Of a stretch of DNA of 64,000 bases, positions 12,808 through 26,900 are shown in pieces. Position numbers and translations under genes: made by a program. The stretch spans positions 71,340,152-71,404,151 of the forward strand of contig NC_083597.1 in assembly GCF_020882245.1 (NCBI RefSeq), read 5' to 3'. Under the pieces are notes generated by a model. The model ran no database searches and was not told the DNA's origin. It was given only the letters and a program-made list of their open reading frames with translations. Positions within the stretch are counted from its first letter, which is position 1. The number at the start of each line of letters is the position of its first letter. Source of the DNA: Rhopalosiphum padi (taxonomy: Eukaryota; Arthropoda; Insecta; Hemiptera; Aphididae).

Positions 12808-15800
12808 AGCGGTTATGCTGCGACTGTAATTACTATTAAATTATTATCGTCGTATATTATTATATTGCTCTAAATAGCAATATGTGTAGAACGACATCAT
12901 CATAGTCCCCCCTTCTGTATACCATTTGACCCGTGTCCACGAAAAAAAGAAACATGAATAAGTTTAGTATTATTATTCTGTGCATTCTTGCTCGAGCGCG
13001 TGTGTGTCGTGTTTAGTCGTCAGCGGAAACAATACAATTGCTGCGAACAATACAAAAATAAATGTAAAATAATATAATTTTAATTATGAAATTATTATTT
13101 TAAATGACATCTATCTTGAAAAGGCATTAACGTGTAAACGTATTACATATTTACCTTATTATATACTATACGTGCTGTATATTATCTGATTATATTATAT
13201 AATATTCTTCCGGTTTCAATTAGCAGTATAACGTTAACGTACTACCTATGTAAAAAAGCATAGGTATTATAATAATTTTAGTTTTTTTTTTCGTAAGAAT
13301 TTTCATCTTTTACTGCATTCATGACAAATATAATATAATATTATTGTAATGAACATGCAATTACTAGCCGGTTGTGGAGAACATCGCGTGTTTATTTACG
13401 CTCTTTGCAACTCAATCCACTTTCTTTCTCTCTCTTGCTTTGTATATATTTATATGTATATTAAGGCTCTAAGCTATAAATTATTTAGTCTCGGCGGTAT
13501 TTTAAAAATAATAGTACAATACATGCGTGGGCCACGATGTGTGTAGGTAGGCACGGACGAAAGGTTAACCGTTGGAAGTCAGCCATAGTTTTTTCCTTAC
13601 AACCAAGGGTCAGAGTAGATGAAGTTCTCCAGAAAAAGCCTCGAGGAAGAGTTTGTCGTCGTTTAATATTTTTTCCGACATCCCTCTATTCACATTATCA
13701 TTCGAGTGATGCTATTGCCACGCGTTATTAGACTAGGTTGCATCGTAAAAACGTGCTTTACGCGATTTGGTATTTTACGACTGAATTTTCTCTTTTTCCT
13801 TTAGTCTTCCCGATCCATTCGCCATCACCTTTGTCGGTCTGATTTGCACTCCGGATACTATCCTCCGACCCATAACATTTCTACAGTCTTATATTTCTCT
13901 GTCCCACAGGACTTTGTAGATAGTATAAATGTATACTTTGTATATATAAAGTGTGATTAATCAAGTATGCTTATTTTTACATTGAGTAATTAAATGAAAA
14001 TGTATAAAATGTTGATAAATTAAAATGATTTAAGTACTATGATTTTCAAATTATAATATTTTTATTTTAAATCATCAATATTATTCTTAGTATACAATGT
14101 TAAATAATTTAAAACTACACGTTTGGAATTCGAATTAAATATATCAACATTTAAAAAAAAAATCATAAGGTTAAGATTTTACATTATAAGAGAATGATTC
14201 TCATTACTCAAAAAACTGTTAATTCGCCATAAAATATAGTTTTAAGTATAGGTACTTAAAAATTTAAAAAAATCGAATTTTCAATAAATTAATTTTAAAA
14301 GAAGAATATGGGTGTGGTATAATTGCTGAAGCACTGTATGTGTACACATTTTATTTATATTATATAAATTAATATGTTTAACGGCGTTTCATTGCTTAGG
14401 TCGATGTTGGCCAACTGTTACACTCTATATGTAACGGTGCATTACAGAAACACACACACACACAGTGGTAAAATTTCCAGACAACTAATAATAATTTTAT
14501 TGTTCCTTAGTGTTTCTTCTTAGCAGCGTGCTATCATTTCAACGTCTGTGCACGTGTATGCGAGCGAGAGAGGCGATACGGATGCGTTTAATTTTCAGTA
14601 GTCATTCGAAATCATTCTCTGTCATTTAATATACGACCAAATTCGCTAACGTCTCTCCGTCATCAGTAGTTTATAACAATTCTGCTTGTTAAATGACGAA
14701 ATTCCTTTCTCTCTCGATATTTTGTCTTAGATTTTTTTGTTCTACTCTTGAGGAAATCGATTTAGTTTAAATGGAGAGATTGGTAGATGCTTATATTTCT
14801 AATACCCTGAAGATATTTTCTTCTATTTCTAATTAGTCACCACTGTAAAATAAATTACATATTATTATTGTTATTATATTGTAATATAGATGAAATGAAC
14901 GTTTTTTTTTTCTCAAATGTGTAATTTGTATTGCGAGGAAGTCGAGACGAGAAAAATTGGACCAGTTCAATACTTTCGTATTCTCTGCGCGTGCAACAGC
15001 TTGTCGTTCGGGCGAAAGTTTTTTTATTTTATTTTAATCGCAAGACACCAGTGACGCACAAACGAACACGACCTTTTTTCATCTAACATATAATAACTTA
15101 GTTTTTTCACGCCAAGTATATACATATATTTAAGATAAGATAAATAAAAATAAAGTATATTTTACGATCCATCTGAAATACAAGCGTATGGTCGGCAATT
15201 CTTTTCATGGAGATATTAAAATGGGATGGGGCGGTTAACTTATTTTAATCAACTTTCATAATACATCGACGCAGAATAAAAGTCTGTGTATAATTATTAT
15301 GTTATTTATTTTAAATGGCCAATTTGTATTAACATCATAGATTTTATATTCGTTATCAGCACAACGTCAACAAACGAAAATTTATAATATGTCGTCCATC
15401 ATTCTTGACAGTTTACAAAATTTACTTTTCATAGAAATAGTTTCGTTTTAACATATTGCCTACCAAACATGTATAAGATATAGAAAATCGTTAAAAAAGA
15501 TTTTTTTTCGAATTCATCGAATTCATCCATTGTTCATATTATGTTAATTTTCATTCTATAATTATTCCCCACAAAATATACGTACATATAGTGGAGTTAA
15601 TTATTAATGTACCTATGCATATTTCATAATATTATCGTTATTTCACTTTAATTGTTTCAATTAATTAAATACTTTCTCTATGTATATAATAATAATATGA
15701 CTTGCTGTACAATTTTATATTGCACAGTCAAGTAACAACTATTTATTATATATTATTGGAAATAAAACATTTTTCATCTTTTTTTTGATCGATATTTACA

Positions 15801-18800
15801 TTTTATTTATGTAATGTTTTATTTTGGGAATTATTCTTATACGATACGGCTTGTTGCGCAAATATTCTGTTTGTATTCCGTCCCAACATCGTTTTTTTAG
15901 GCGGATATTATACGAAAAACACGGACGTAATCTGTGTAAAATATATAATATAATCCTATACTCGCTGTAAAATATATTGCAACAAGTTATACGTAATAAG
16001 GTTGATAATACAATTTCTAAAATTATAATAATAATAATATTCTACTAAGGTATCTACTAGGTTTAATATGAATTTACAAAATTCCCTTGTTGCTGTCACT
16101 TTCAAAAGGTTTCATCTACATTCCAACCATCTCAATTGTTTTACATCAAAACTATGATGTTTCATTAAAATTGTTTGCGTAATTACAGAAGTTGATATAG
16201 GATATTATTCTATTTAGGCACAACTATATGTATGTATGTACGATATTATGTGCTTTGTAAAATTCAATGTATTATATTTTAAACAATTTCGTGAAGACGA
16301 AGAAGAATGAAATATGAAAAATGTATGTTTTCTAAGTTGAGTTCTAGAAAGATTACCGTGTTATCTAATATTCTCGTCGAGCTTCCGTTGAGCGCGCGGG
16401 TTTAACAATTGTTTCAAGTGTTTCCACCAACATAATGGATTCAAGAAGTTCGTTAAATATTGATAACCACTTCAAGTGTGTACTGCGATATGTAATAGTT
16501 TTTACGAATTGGGAGACATAAACGAATCGCTTGTTTTTGAATCGCCGTAAAAGCCTCGCGCTAGACGAAGGGGGTGTAAAATTAAATGGCTCGTATAAAC
16601 GCTCAAGGTTTTTCATGTTAAAAAATAAATAGGTCTAGACGAAACGAAAGCTTCTCACTTTAGCTGTTTTTTAAACGCACGGACATTGCGTGGTACTACA
16701 GAAAATGTATCCTCTGGTGGGTAGTGAGGACAATTCTGAGAGACGGGACGACCAGAAAACGTCGTCGAAATAGAGTGCCGACCGTTCAAAGTTATTGGCT
16801 GAAAATATGTCGGCAAGTAAAATATAGTACCCATAATAATAACATCAACAATAATAATATGAGTTTATAATACTGGTGTGAGATAGCAGTGAGAGGAGAC
16901 ATAGAGATTTTTCAAATTCTTAACTCGACACACCTCGAATCATGATATTTTATTTGGTCCCATAATAGTATGATGTATACAAATACATGTGTATTATGTA
17001 AAGTCAGTTTTTAACTTCATGTTATTTGTTTAATGAGTTACTATAATAGATAACAAATTATTAGTTTTTATATTTTAGTATGCGTGTATCTTCAGTGTTT
17101 TCGATAATATACCAAAATAAAATATGTTATAGCAATAAAAATTTTATATAAGTTGTATATGCAAAGTATTTAAAAATATTAATTGTTAGTTATCTTAGAC
17201 TTTTTCTTAATTCATTTTTTACCTTTTTTCACTCAGTCATGTATATTTAAATAAGGAACACAAAAATAATTGTTTTTTCATTTTAAATGCATTGTACGTG
17301 TTGTGTTTTATAGTGCACTATATTCAGAGTCCTAATTAATTTTTATTTTACCTGTACGACTGTACAATGTTTATACAACGGCGCTCATCTTTCTGGTGGT
17401 ACGTAAATATTTAATGAGAAAATTATATTTTATTCGCCATGTGTTTTATTTTTTTACTAACAGTGTATTATAATTTAAATATATTATATTATTATGTAAA
17501 CATGAATTTCGAAAGATAAAACGAACTCCATTATACTATAGTCACTCGCGAAGAATACATTCACTTTCAATTCGACGTAATGTTTAACATAATATTATCA
17601 TAATATCATTTTTATTCAATTGATTATAACTACCGGAGACGGGAATCGTCGTTGACGTTGAAGGAATGCTAAATAATTCATAATAATATAATGTGCTGGT
17701 TATATAGAATTTAAATGTAGCGTTCCAAAGAACCGTTTCAAATATTCATATTTAGTATATTTTTTTTTCACCGAAATTTGATCGTTTTTAATATATATAA
17801 TATGTATGACATACGTATGTATATTTGCCATTTGGTGATATTATTTGGTCGTGGGTTGTAAAATCAATGGTCCAACCTTGAATCGAAACAACGACCAAGG
17901 CGCACACCAGTGAAAAAAATATCACTTCGGTGTAAAGACTATTATCGCGTGTGAACCCGCTTCCCCTTATTACATACAGTCTACTATATAATACGCTATA
18001 TTGTTTTTTATGGGTCAACATTTATGTTTTGACATACACAGTAGTATGATATATAGATGCATAAGAAATCGTTGCTCGCATAGACGCATTGGGCTGTCCA
18101 CCGAGAAAAGCCGAAAAGTTATTGACGTTTCGACTAATTTGTTTGTACAATATATATATTTTACTACTTTACTAGCAGGGACGTATTTTTTCTTTTCTCT
18201 TCTTACCGACCAGACATTTATTAAACGAGTCGTATTACCACTTGGATTACAGTTTGGATACGAAATACCAAGAACCCTAAGACGTGTATTTATATTATTT
18301 TTGTTACCACCGTTCGTTTGACATCTCATGATTGGTCGCGTAACGAACTCGTAGCTTTAATATGTGCGTGTGAGCACTACGACGTACGGATTTCAAATTT
18401 AATAATGCATTTCGGTTCGATTCGTTTTAGTTTTGGAACTTTTTTCCGCCCCTAGGTATGACAGGATTTCATTTGTCTTTCACCTTATATACCTATTTTA
18501 TAATTGAAAACGATGTTCGATGTTTGCGTGTCGCTATAACGTAATATATTATTATTATAGTTATTAATTTATTATTATGAAATATAAAATGCGTTGGTAT
18601 TTTATTATTATTTTTAAATGTCCATCTTCTTCGTATAATACGTCGTATTATATTAATTGACAATAACTTGTAGTCATATGCATAAATCCGAATCAAAATA
18701 AATACTTTTTTTTACCAAACTCTATCAATAGAACATTGTTACCATCAGATAAATTTCCCATATATGGGCCGGCTTTATAGTTAAATATCAAGCTTTATGT

Positions 18801-19633
18801 ACGTATTATATATAATGAAATGCATTAAACTAGTACTGTAATAATGGTTATTGTAGTCACGAACAGCTTCGGCCGATTGGTCAACGGCATGCAAAATCAC
18901 TGCGGGGCGGCTGCGGTGGTAGTATTCAAATTGTACCTGACAAATATTAGGCTTCAATTAAAGGTCGAATAAACGTACACATTATTATATATTATAATGT
19001 ATACCACGTGACTAGTTACGTGTGATCGTGAGAATAATTAACAAGCACGAGTTCTGCAATTAACAAATACAGAAAGCCGTAATCGATTCCGGGTACACAC
19101 AACGGTATATTTTAAACGGAAAACCCGACAGTGAAGGAGAAGTATAATAATATAGTTTCAGTTTTATTTATATTATATAATTGTTATGCATCATTATTAT
19201 ATTAGTTTTATATTTTTCACGGGTATATGCCAGTAAAGTTGAAACGTTCGTGACTATTTTATTTTTAAGGTTTCACCGATTGTCTTTTTAAGGTTTCTGT
19301 CGGGTTTGTATTTTTTAATACGTTTGCGCAATAATAAGTTGGGATGTATTTGAACCGTCGTTTGTCTCGCAGTCGCGTGTCATTTTAATTCACGATGGCT
19401 ATAAATTAAGACCGACAATATTTTTATAATATAATATACTTATATTATATTATATTATATTACATAAAATTATAAAAATTTAAATTATTCTCACCATTGC
19501 GGTCGACATTAAAATAATATGCATTATGTCTATCCATTGCGATTGAAGATGGGTTTTCAGAAAAACATCACGTGAAAATGGATTTACATGAAAGCACACC
19601 CTCGGGATTTTCAAAAACGTTTACTCGCGTTTG

Positions 19634-19658
19634 CACACACACACACACACACACACAC
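19634..19658. repeat. (CA)n microsatellite
   Basis: Uninterrupted CA run of 25 bases. It creates a cysteine/valine run in a minus-strand frame (19568-19771) that is not a believable gene. Confidence 0.9.
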
Positions 19659-20726
19659 TCATGAGGGTGCTGAGCTTGATTTATGTTGGTGTGTTTCTTT
19701 CCAACGTACCACCTTGGTATTTGAGCATATATGCCTATTATGAATAAAATATTTATGTGCGGTAAATACACACCTGCGATAGATACCTTTTAAGGAGAGG
19801 GGCGCGTTTTAAGGTGACAATATCAGGCAATTTTACACACTTAATCGCGTGCTCCATACGTGTAGTTGTGGGTTTATGGCCAATACCCCAATAGTCCAAT
19901 CCCCTCGGATTATAAAATAAATAACAGAAAACACTCTAACGAATTAAATTGGATGGAAATAAAAGAAAATGGCTCGGGAAAACGTCTACGGCGTGTGCGT
20001 CAGTTGTGAGAATCCCGTATGCCGGATTTACCCAATTGTCATCAGAAGAGGGGCACTTATACATCACACATAATATATTATTTAGGTATTTAGAAACTCT
20101 ATGTCTGCTATTTATTTCACGATTATCAAGTTCTTTTGTGTGTGTCTACATTCAGGTTTCATACATGTATATTATATATAACACATATTTTGTTTTCTAA
20201 CTGTTTAATATATATATAATTAAATAATGTAATAAAAACGGTCTGTATGCGCGTAAGAGTATTTTTTTTTCCAGTCGAATTGATTTTTTTTCAGTCGCAT
20301 GGTCTTATCTCGAACGTTCTACACCTCGATATTTCGTATATAATAAAAATACACAGATATTTTATTCGGGTTTTTATTCGGTTTGTATATTCTTTTCAAA
20401 ATACCATCATCCGATTTATTCATGAATTACCACTGTAGGAATATTGCCGCATACGTTCGAATTATTTTGTTCCGTACCGTTTGACGACAAACGTATTTCC
20501 TCCGCCAGTATAATGTTATAGCTGATATTATAATGTCTTTCATATGTACGAAATGGTGTTTAGTGTTTGTTCAACGTCATCCTATTGACGCGGTGCAGTA
20601 TTTTGAAAAGTGTTGCGGTTTTTTATGCTCGTTTTTATTTTTTTAATGACATCATTTATGTCGAGAATCAAAAAATACACTTTTTGCTGTATTATATTCA
20701 AACGTTTTCATCTTTTCATCAAAGTC

Positions 20727-20750
20727 AATAATAATAATAATAATAATAAA
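20727..20750. repeat. (AAT)n microsatellite
   Basis: AAT trinucleotide run of about eight units followed by an A-run. Confidence 0.85.
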
Positions 20751-22485
20751 AAAAAATATTAAAAGCGCATAAGTCCACATGGAGATGAGAAACATTAATT
20801 GTCCATCTTATGACAAAAAAAAAAAATACAACTACCCTGCTTATTTTCAAACGCTCATATTTGTTTGAGTTATGCACCACGCAGCACCCTTTTCATCCAT
20901 AAAGTGCTGTTTTATATTTAATCAGTGTAATAGTGAGCATACCTCAGTAATGTCGAGGTTCGACAACTTTAACATGAGAGTTATTTTTTTATTTATATCA
21001 GTAATTATATTGTTTTATAATTATTTATTTTTATTTTTTAAATTGTCTATATTATTTTATTCGTTTTTTTTTATTGTAATAGTATAATCTTAGGTAGAAC
21101 AACTTTGGCGCCTGCTATGACCCCACACACAAGCATATGTACAATATACTATAATTCTATATAGACTTGTGTGTTCACAAACCGTGTTATTAACCATAGC
21201 ATTTTATTTTCGTTGCTTCCTCACCACCATTCGCCAACTGCCCTGACCCGGAACTCCATAAGTAAATTATTGCAGACCAAAACTCGCCAGTCCGTGACCG
21301 ATCGACTTACGTGGTATATTGAAGCCCGCTAGCGTAATCAATCAAAAGTAAAACACATACGTATTGAGTATACGTATAGGTATAAATGTCCATACAGTTA
21401 GTTACCTATATTTATACATAAATAATATATACCGAGTTACTCGTGGTTTCAGAATCCGTTTTGTGTTATTGAAATGGTATTTATTTTTACACTTGAGGAC
21501 GTGAAGAAAAGGAAAATATCTGTTAAATGTGGTTGAATTATTAACAGTTTTGTGTCATCAAATGTTTATCTATTTGATATTTACTGTCTTCTTGAAACTG
21601 TTCATAATCATTTAAAAAACAATCCAATGAGATTACTTTATTAAAAGTGTATTACCTACACGTTTTAATTAAATGAACACTTAGCGTTGTAACGGTTGTG
21701 TTTTTTTTTTGCTTTTCCGTTCGATTAACTTTTTCATAAATTTAATGTTAGAAAATGTGATGCAAAAAACAACCCATTATGTGTAAATAATAATAATAAA
21801 AAAACAATTTAAAGAACGACAGGCGTATAGTTAACAACTGCCGATGTCGTTTGTGATGAAATATGTACTCACACCACCGGCTCATTTAGTAGCCGTTATA
21901 GATATCCATCCCTGTGAAACTCGTACGTTTTATAACCGTTATAACTATTAACGGCGGTATAGCTTTAATATTGTTTCATACACCTTTTTATATTTTTATA
22001 ATTAGAGTAGAGATTATTAGTGCTATAAGGATCGGACCATTTTTGTTTCGATTTAAATCTCAAACCATATTAAAATATAAATTACACTACGTTGTGTATT
22101 TGCAGGTTTATTGATCATATAACTACACATGTTATGTTCAGGGTATTTTTTTTTATAGAGTAACCACTAGAAAAAAGAAAATCTCAGTGGGTGTCACCCT
22201 ATATATAGTTGATATGATATTATAGTATTATATACTCGGATTTACTCTTCAAAATGCGTTTTTTAATTATTATGGTAGAAGAAAAAATATTCTATGTATA
22301 TATGTGATGTATATATTCAGTGCAAACTCATAGTTCGTATACTATACATGTATGCTTTGTTTCGTAATAATAATATATGTGAAGTTATTTCACTTGACGA
22401 TGTTTTTCATTAAGCACACGAGTGATTCGTGTGTGTGTGCAATTATTATTATTATTGTTAGCGATGTTTTATTTCCTTACACACA

Positions 22486-22501
22486 CTCTCTCTCTCTCTC
22501 T
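22486..22501. repeat. (CT)n microsatellite
   Basis: CT run of 16 bases following a short ACACAC run, so a mixed CA/CT simple repeat. Confidence 0.8.
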
Positions 22502-23681
22502 GAAAATAACCGCGAGGATTCGAGTATTGTTAATGTGTTGTTATAGTGTACACCGTTCGCTAATATTAAGTGGGTACATTGTTGTGGTGTTCGACCATCG
22601 ACGAACGGTAAATTTTCGTCAAGATCACATCCATATGACGTATACATACCATTGCGTGTATTAGAAGTGCAGTTACCGATTACGCTGCCGGTTGTCTTCG
22701 TTAAAATCTGTAAACATCACTGATGTTACTGTCGCACAAGCCAAAAACATGATGATTACATCGAGGGCGATTTTCAAATAGTGTTATGGGTTTGGTTAGG
22801 TCATGTTAACCTATGAGTAATTTGGCATATTAACACGTTCCGAAGACGTCGGAGAACTCGTCATTATTATTACTTCATCCATATCGATTATCTATGCTCC
22901 GTTGCTCGGTTTGTCTGCTATTATTATATTAAGTAGGTATTATTATTAGTACGAGGTCAAATTTTTACGTATAGGTTTATGCGTAAGATTACGAACGGAA
23001 ATTGACTTTTATTAGTTGTTTTTATACGGTCGGTGCCCGCGGGTTGGGACCAAAAGCCACATATTGATAATATGCCGCGGTTAATGGATTCAACATGGAC
23101 ACGGCGTCGTCGAGTAACGGTGTATTTATAGTGTTAAATCCGTATAATAATATAATATAATGTGCATTATCATACTAGGATAATAATATCATATTTACAT
23201 TTTCTGTGTATACGGTTCACGCGTAAAACGTTTTAAAGGGCATGTAAAAATAATGAACGGTAAAAAAAAAACGAAATCCAAACAAAACAAAGATACCAAC
23301 CCGAATAAAGCACACGCCGTCGCCGATACAAATACTATAAGCGATTCTGATTTAATATCGGTGTTATGAAAATAAAAATAAATAATTGTATATCCTATGT
23401 TTGATTGGTGCATTATCTTTAGTCAACGGTATTCAACCTGGCGATGAGTGACGTTGCATTTTGTTCTTCGCACGACGACTCTTTTTCTGAGCCCCTCGAA
23501 TCTTGATTAATGAGATACAACAGGATATTTATTCATATGTAGTTTTACAATACCGTGGAAGACCAAGGTGGTTGATTACTTACTCGAATTCTCTATGTTC
23601 GAAGATAGTAGTGGGAGATTGATAAAATAGCTCTTAGAAAAAAAAAAAAAGAAAAAATAACTTACTTGAAATATTTTGCAG

Positions 23682-23967
23682 TTACCGACGTCGGGAGAAA
23701 CAGGCACAGAACTGACGGTTCGGGAGCTGGAAGAGATGGCGTGCCGGCAACAGCATCAGATCGAGTCGCAGCGGCAGCTGTTGGCTGCCAAAGAACAGCG
23801 GCTCCGTTACCTAAAACAACATGACACCAAGCACCATCAGGTGGCGGCGGAGCACGAGAGGCTCCGCCGCCTCCGGGATCGGGTCGAGGCTCAGGAACAA
23901 AAGCTCCGCAAGCTCCGGGCGCTCAGAGGTCAAGTGGACCAGACTAAACTCAACAACGCTACACTCA
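23682..23967 (+). CDS. ASPP: ASPP exon: start of the coiled coil
   Basis: The exon begins after the acceptor TTTTGCAG and is open in phase 0. The TTG just before it is intronic, so no start codon lies at its 5' edge. It encodes 95 residues plus one base, including ELEEMACRQQHQIESQ, LLAAKEQRLRYLKQ and EAQEQKLRKLRALRGQVDQ. These match the conserved ASPP block of QxxQI, LLxxKEQRL and QEQKLKKLRALRGQVD. The heptad pattern and charged Q/E/K/R content indicate a continuous coiled coil, which in the family binds Par3 and RASSF proteins. GC content is far above its flanks. The exon ends CTCA|GTGAGT in phase 1. Confidence 0.93.
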
Positions 23968-26900
23968 GTGAGTACCTATACTTATATATACATAAATGTT
24001 CCTGCATTCATTATTATTATTATATTATATATCGCACCAATAATAATACTACACCGATGTGATATATTACACAATATACGAGTATATAGTATATTATATT
24101 ATATACTCTCCTATAATCTTTGGCTATTATTATCATATAATATATACATACCACCCTCAGAGTGTCTAGAGACACAGTGTTTATACGTATATATATATAT
24201 ATAATTGCGCATTATATGCATAAATGTATAATATGTATATAGGTCGCAGCATGATGAGTATATACACAATCACTAGAGGAGGACTTGTTATTGTCGTACT
24301 GTTCTATAATATGCATTATACACATATACGAGTGCGTATATATATTATATATATATTATGTATATACGATGAAACACTTAAGTGGGATTTGGGAAGGGGG
24401 GTCGTCCCCTTTTCTTCCTTTCGTTGGAATTCGTCGTTCACTGCAGTGCACGTCCCCAGGTTTTTTCTCTTCAATTTTTTTTACCCTCGTTTAAACACGA
24501 TGTGAACAACAATACGTCGTCGTTTTTACAGGCACACTGTACATAATATTAATACTCGTATATGTATGTCATAATATAGATGTATAATGTGTTATGCTTA
24601 TTCAACGCGTGTGTCTTCTGTGATACGGGTTGGTAATATTATATTTTATTTAAGGTTTACTGTAATTTTCGAAGAAGGATTTTTTTAAGACACGTATCAT
24701 AAACGGATTTGTGGTAAATTTATCGTCAAAAATAGTTTTAAATAAAAAAAAAAATGTTATTTGTCAGTATATATTATTATTGTTATTATTATTATTAAAT
24801 TGCCTAGTTTTGATGTTTGAGTTACCCGTTAAATGACAGACCGATCGCGTTTATGTACAATATTCCGCGATGTGTTGTAATATATCGTTTATTCTGAAAA
24901 CGTCGTGTACAATATACTAAACAATACAATATACTTATACATACATAGATGATTACCATAAAAGCCTTTATTCGTTGTATAGTGTGAAGCTCAGATAGTG
25001 TTATGTCAGCATCAATCAGACGCTACAGTAATAGCATTGCGTGTTAAAAATAATGCGTCCAATACGTCGAATACTTTTCGACAGTGTTGAATTACATTTC
25101 CCGGAAATCATCAATATTCTTTGTATAATGTATGTATATTAAATATAGTTGGTGCTTATAATTGATATTTTATTGACACCGATAAATACGATTGTCATGA
25201 TTATTATGGAATACTGCGATCCCCACCTGTTTTATAACGGTTTCGTGTTCATACATACATTAGGCTACATGTATACTCGTAGTAGGTATATACTTATAAA
25301 AAAAAATACTGGCATGTTTTATGTTATTGATGTATAAATATTAAATATATATACATGAGTTTACAGTTTTTATTTTTTTAAATTAAAAGCATATCAGAAA
25401 ATATTCAATTTTAATACTTTTTAATTTCATAATTTTGTCTAAATATCAGGTATACCTATAGGTCATCACGCATGTTCTCTGTAACTGTAATCCGTTAATA
25501 TGAAATTATTTATAATTATTGTACTTTAAGATTTCTGCTTATTTGTACGAACTACTTCACAATTGTGTTTGATTAGTCTATGTCAATTCTAATAAGAGAT
25601 TAGTTGATACATGAGATTTATGTACTCATAAACTTATATAGACTTTCCTAAGTTTTGATTTTCAAAATAAATATTTTATTAATATATTAATGTTTATTAA
25701 TGTATTATTTCAAACGAATAGCTTATTTGATTAAAGTTATTTTTAATAGCAAGATATGATGGGCAAAGAAGGTGAATAAACAAATTGAATATCTATTATT
25801 CCCAATCAGTACCAAACAAACTTTAAAATATTATAATTAGTCAACTATTAGTTCCATTATGAAACTTCCGTATCTAATGGCATCGTGAATTTTATGAAAT
25901 GATTGCTGTATATTAAAAGGGGTTGGGAACTTAAAATGATTACAGTCACATATATAATTTACAAATAATTTCCTGAATTACTTTACTATAATGAATTGGG
26001 GTTATATGTTGGTTTACCCAGGTTTCCACATTAACACGGAAGCAATTGGTGGGTGCCAGTACTTATTTTAAATAGTTGCTTCATAGAAAAAAAAGTTTTC
26101 GCTACTACTGTGCTATGTACATGTACACGTGTACCTAGAGATTAATTTATTTATAAAATTAAATATACAGCTAGGTCACCACTTGGATAAAAGCTTTGGT
26201 AAAAATTTAGTCAAAAGCTAGTATCATCTGATCAACATCCTCTCCATTCTCAATAGTTGTTGATTTTCATTATAAATAAAGAAACAAATCCGTTCATCAT
26301 TACGTCGCAGTGGCTTATATAATACAATATATTATGTAACACAAAATTTTGTTTGAATAACTTTAAAAACTTTTTTCTTAACAATTTTAATAAGACCGAC
26401 GTCAGTAGGTGCTACGTATATTATAAAATAATTATTTTTTATTTTTCTTCAAGAGCGATTATATTTAGTAAAATGTATCTGAATTTGATATATCTTTACA
26501 ATTTCATTATATACTATTGTGTAACGGAGTATAAAATATGTAAGTAGTATACATTTTTTTCTTTAGAAGTGGTCGCTGTCGGTCTTTGATTGAAAAATCG
26601 ATACGCTTCTCAAATATATACACGTACCCACTATACAGATAAAAACACACACGGTCCGCGGCCGACGTCGATCTCCACCATACGTCACCGTTGTTGTAGT
26701 GTTTTCTTGACATTTCTATATTACGAGAATATCATTGATATGGACTATATACGGGTAATGATGATATACATCCGTGTGGTAGCGGCATGTGTGAGTGCGT
26801 TTTCGGTAAAAGCTTTCGTGTACATTCATTTCAGTGCCCGTGAGCGTTTAAAACAACACATCACAAATGATCATTGACGACGAGCACGGTGAAATAGAAC

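Larger units (their letters stand above)
4915..23681 (+). other. Putative intron 1 (about 18.8 kb), no other gene recognised
   Basis: If the exon at 4900 is correct this is intron 1; otherwise it is upstream flank or part of a longer intron. It ends with the acceptor TTTTGCAG at 23674-23681. The sequence is AT-rich with several microsatellites (5806-5828, 10872-10927, 12784-12807, 19634-19658, 20727-20750) and modestly GC-richer patches near 11.0-11.9, 13.5-13.9, 16.6-16.8, 18.0-18.4 and 22.5-23.1 kb. I read these patches for a Ras-association domain or other exons and found none I could support. Open frames at 18001-18329, on both strands, have no recognisable motif. Confidence 0.4.

Noticed and set aside
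16655..16870. Open stretch of about 70 codons rich in W and R around 16.7 kb
   Set aside because: Checked as a possible missing ASPP N-terminal exon. It lacks the conserved residues of that domain and ends in an N-run from an AAT repeat.
18001..18329. Overlapping open frames of about 105 codons on both strands
   Set aside because: Hydrophobic and aromatic composition typical of AT-rich random sequence, with no domain. Two-strand openness suggests composition rather than coding.
18844..18972. 42-codon frame (MVIVVTNSFGRL...) in a GC-richer patch
   Set aside because: Short, with no motif; checked as a possible Ras-association exon and it does not resemble one.
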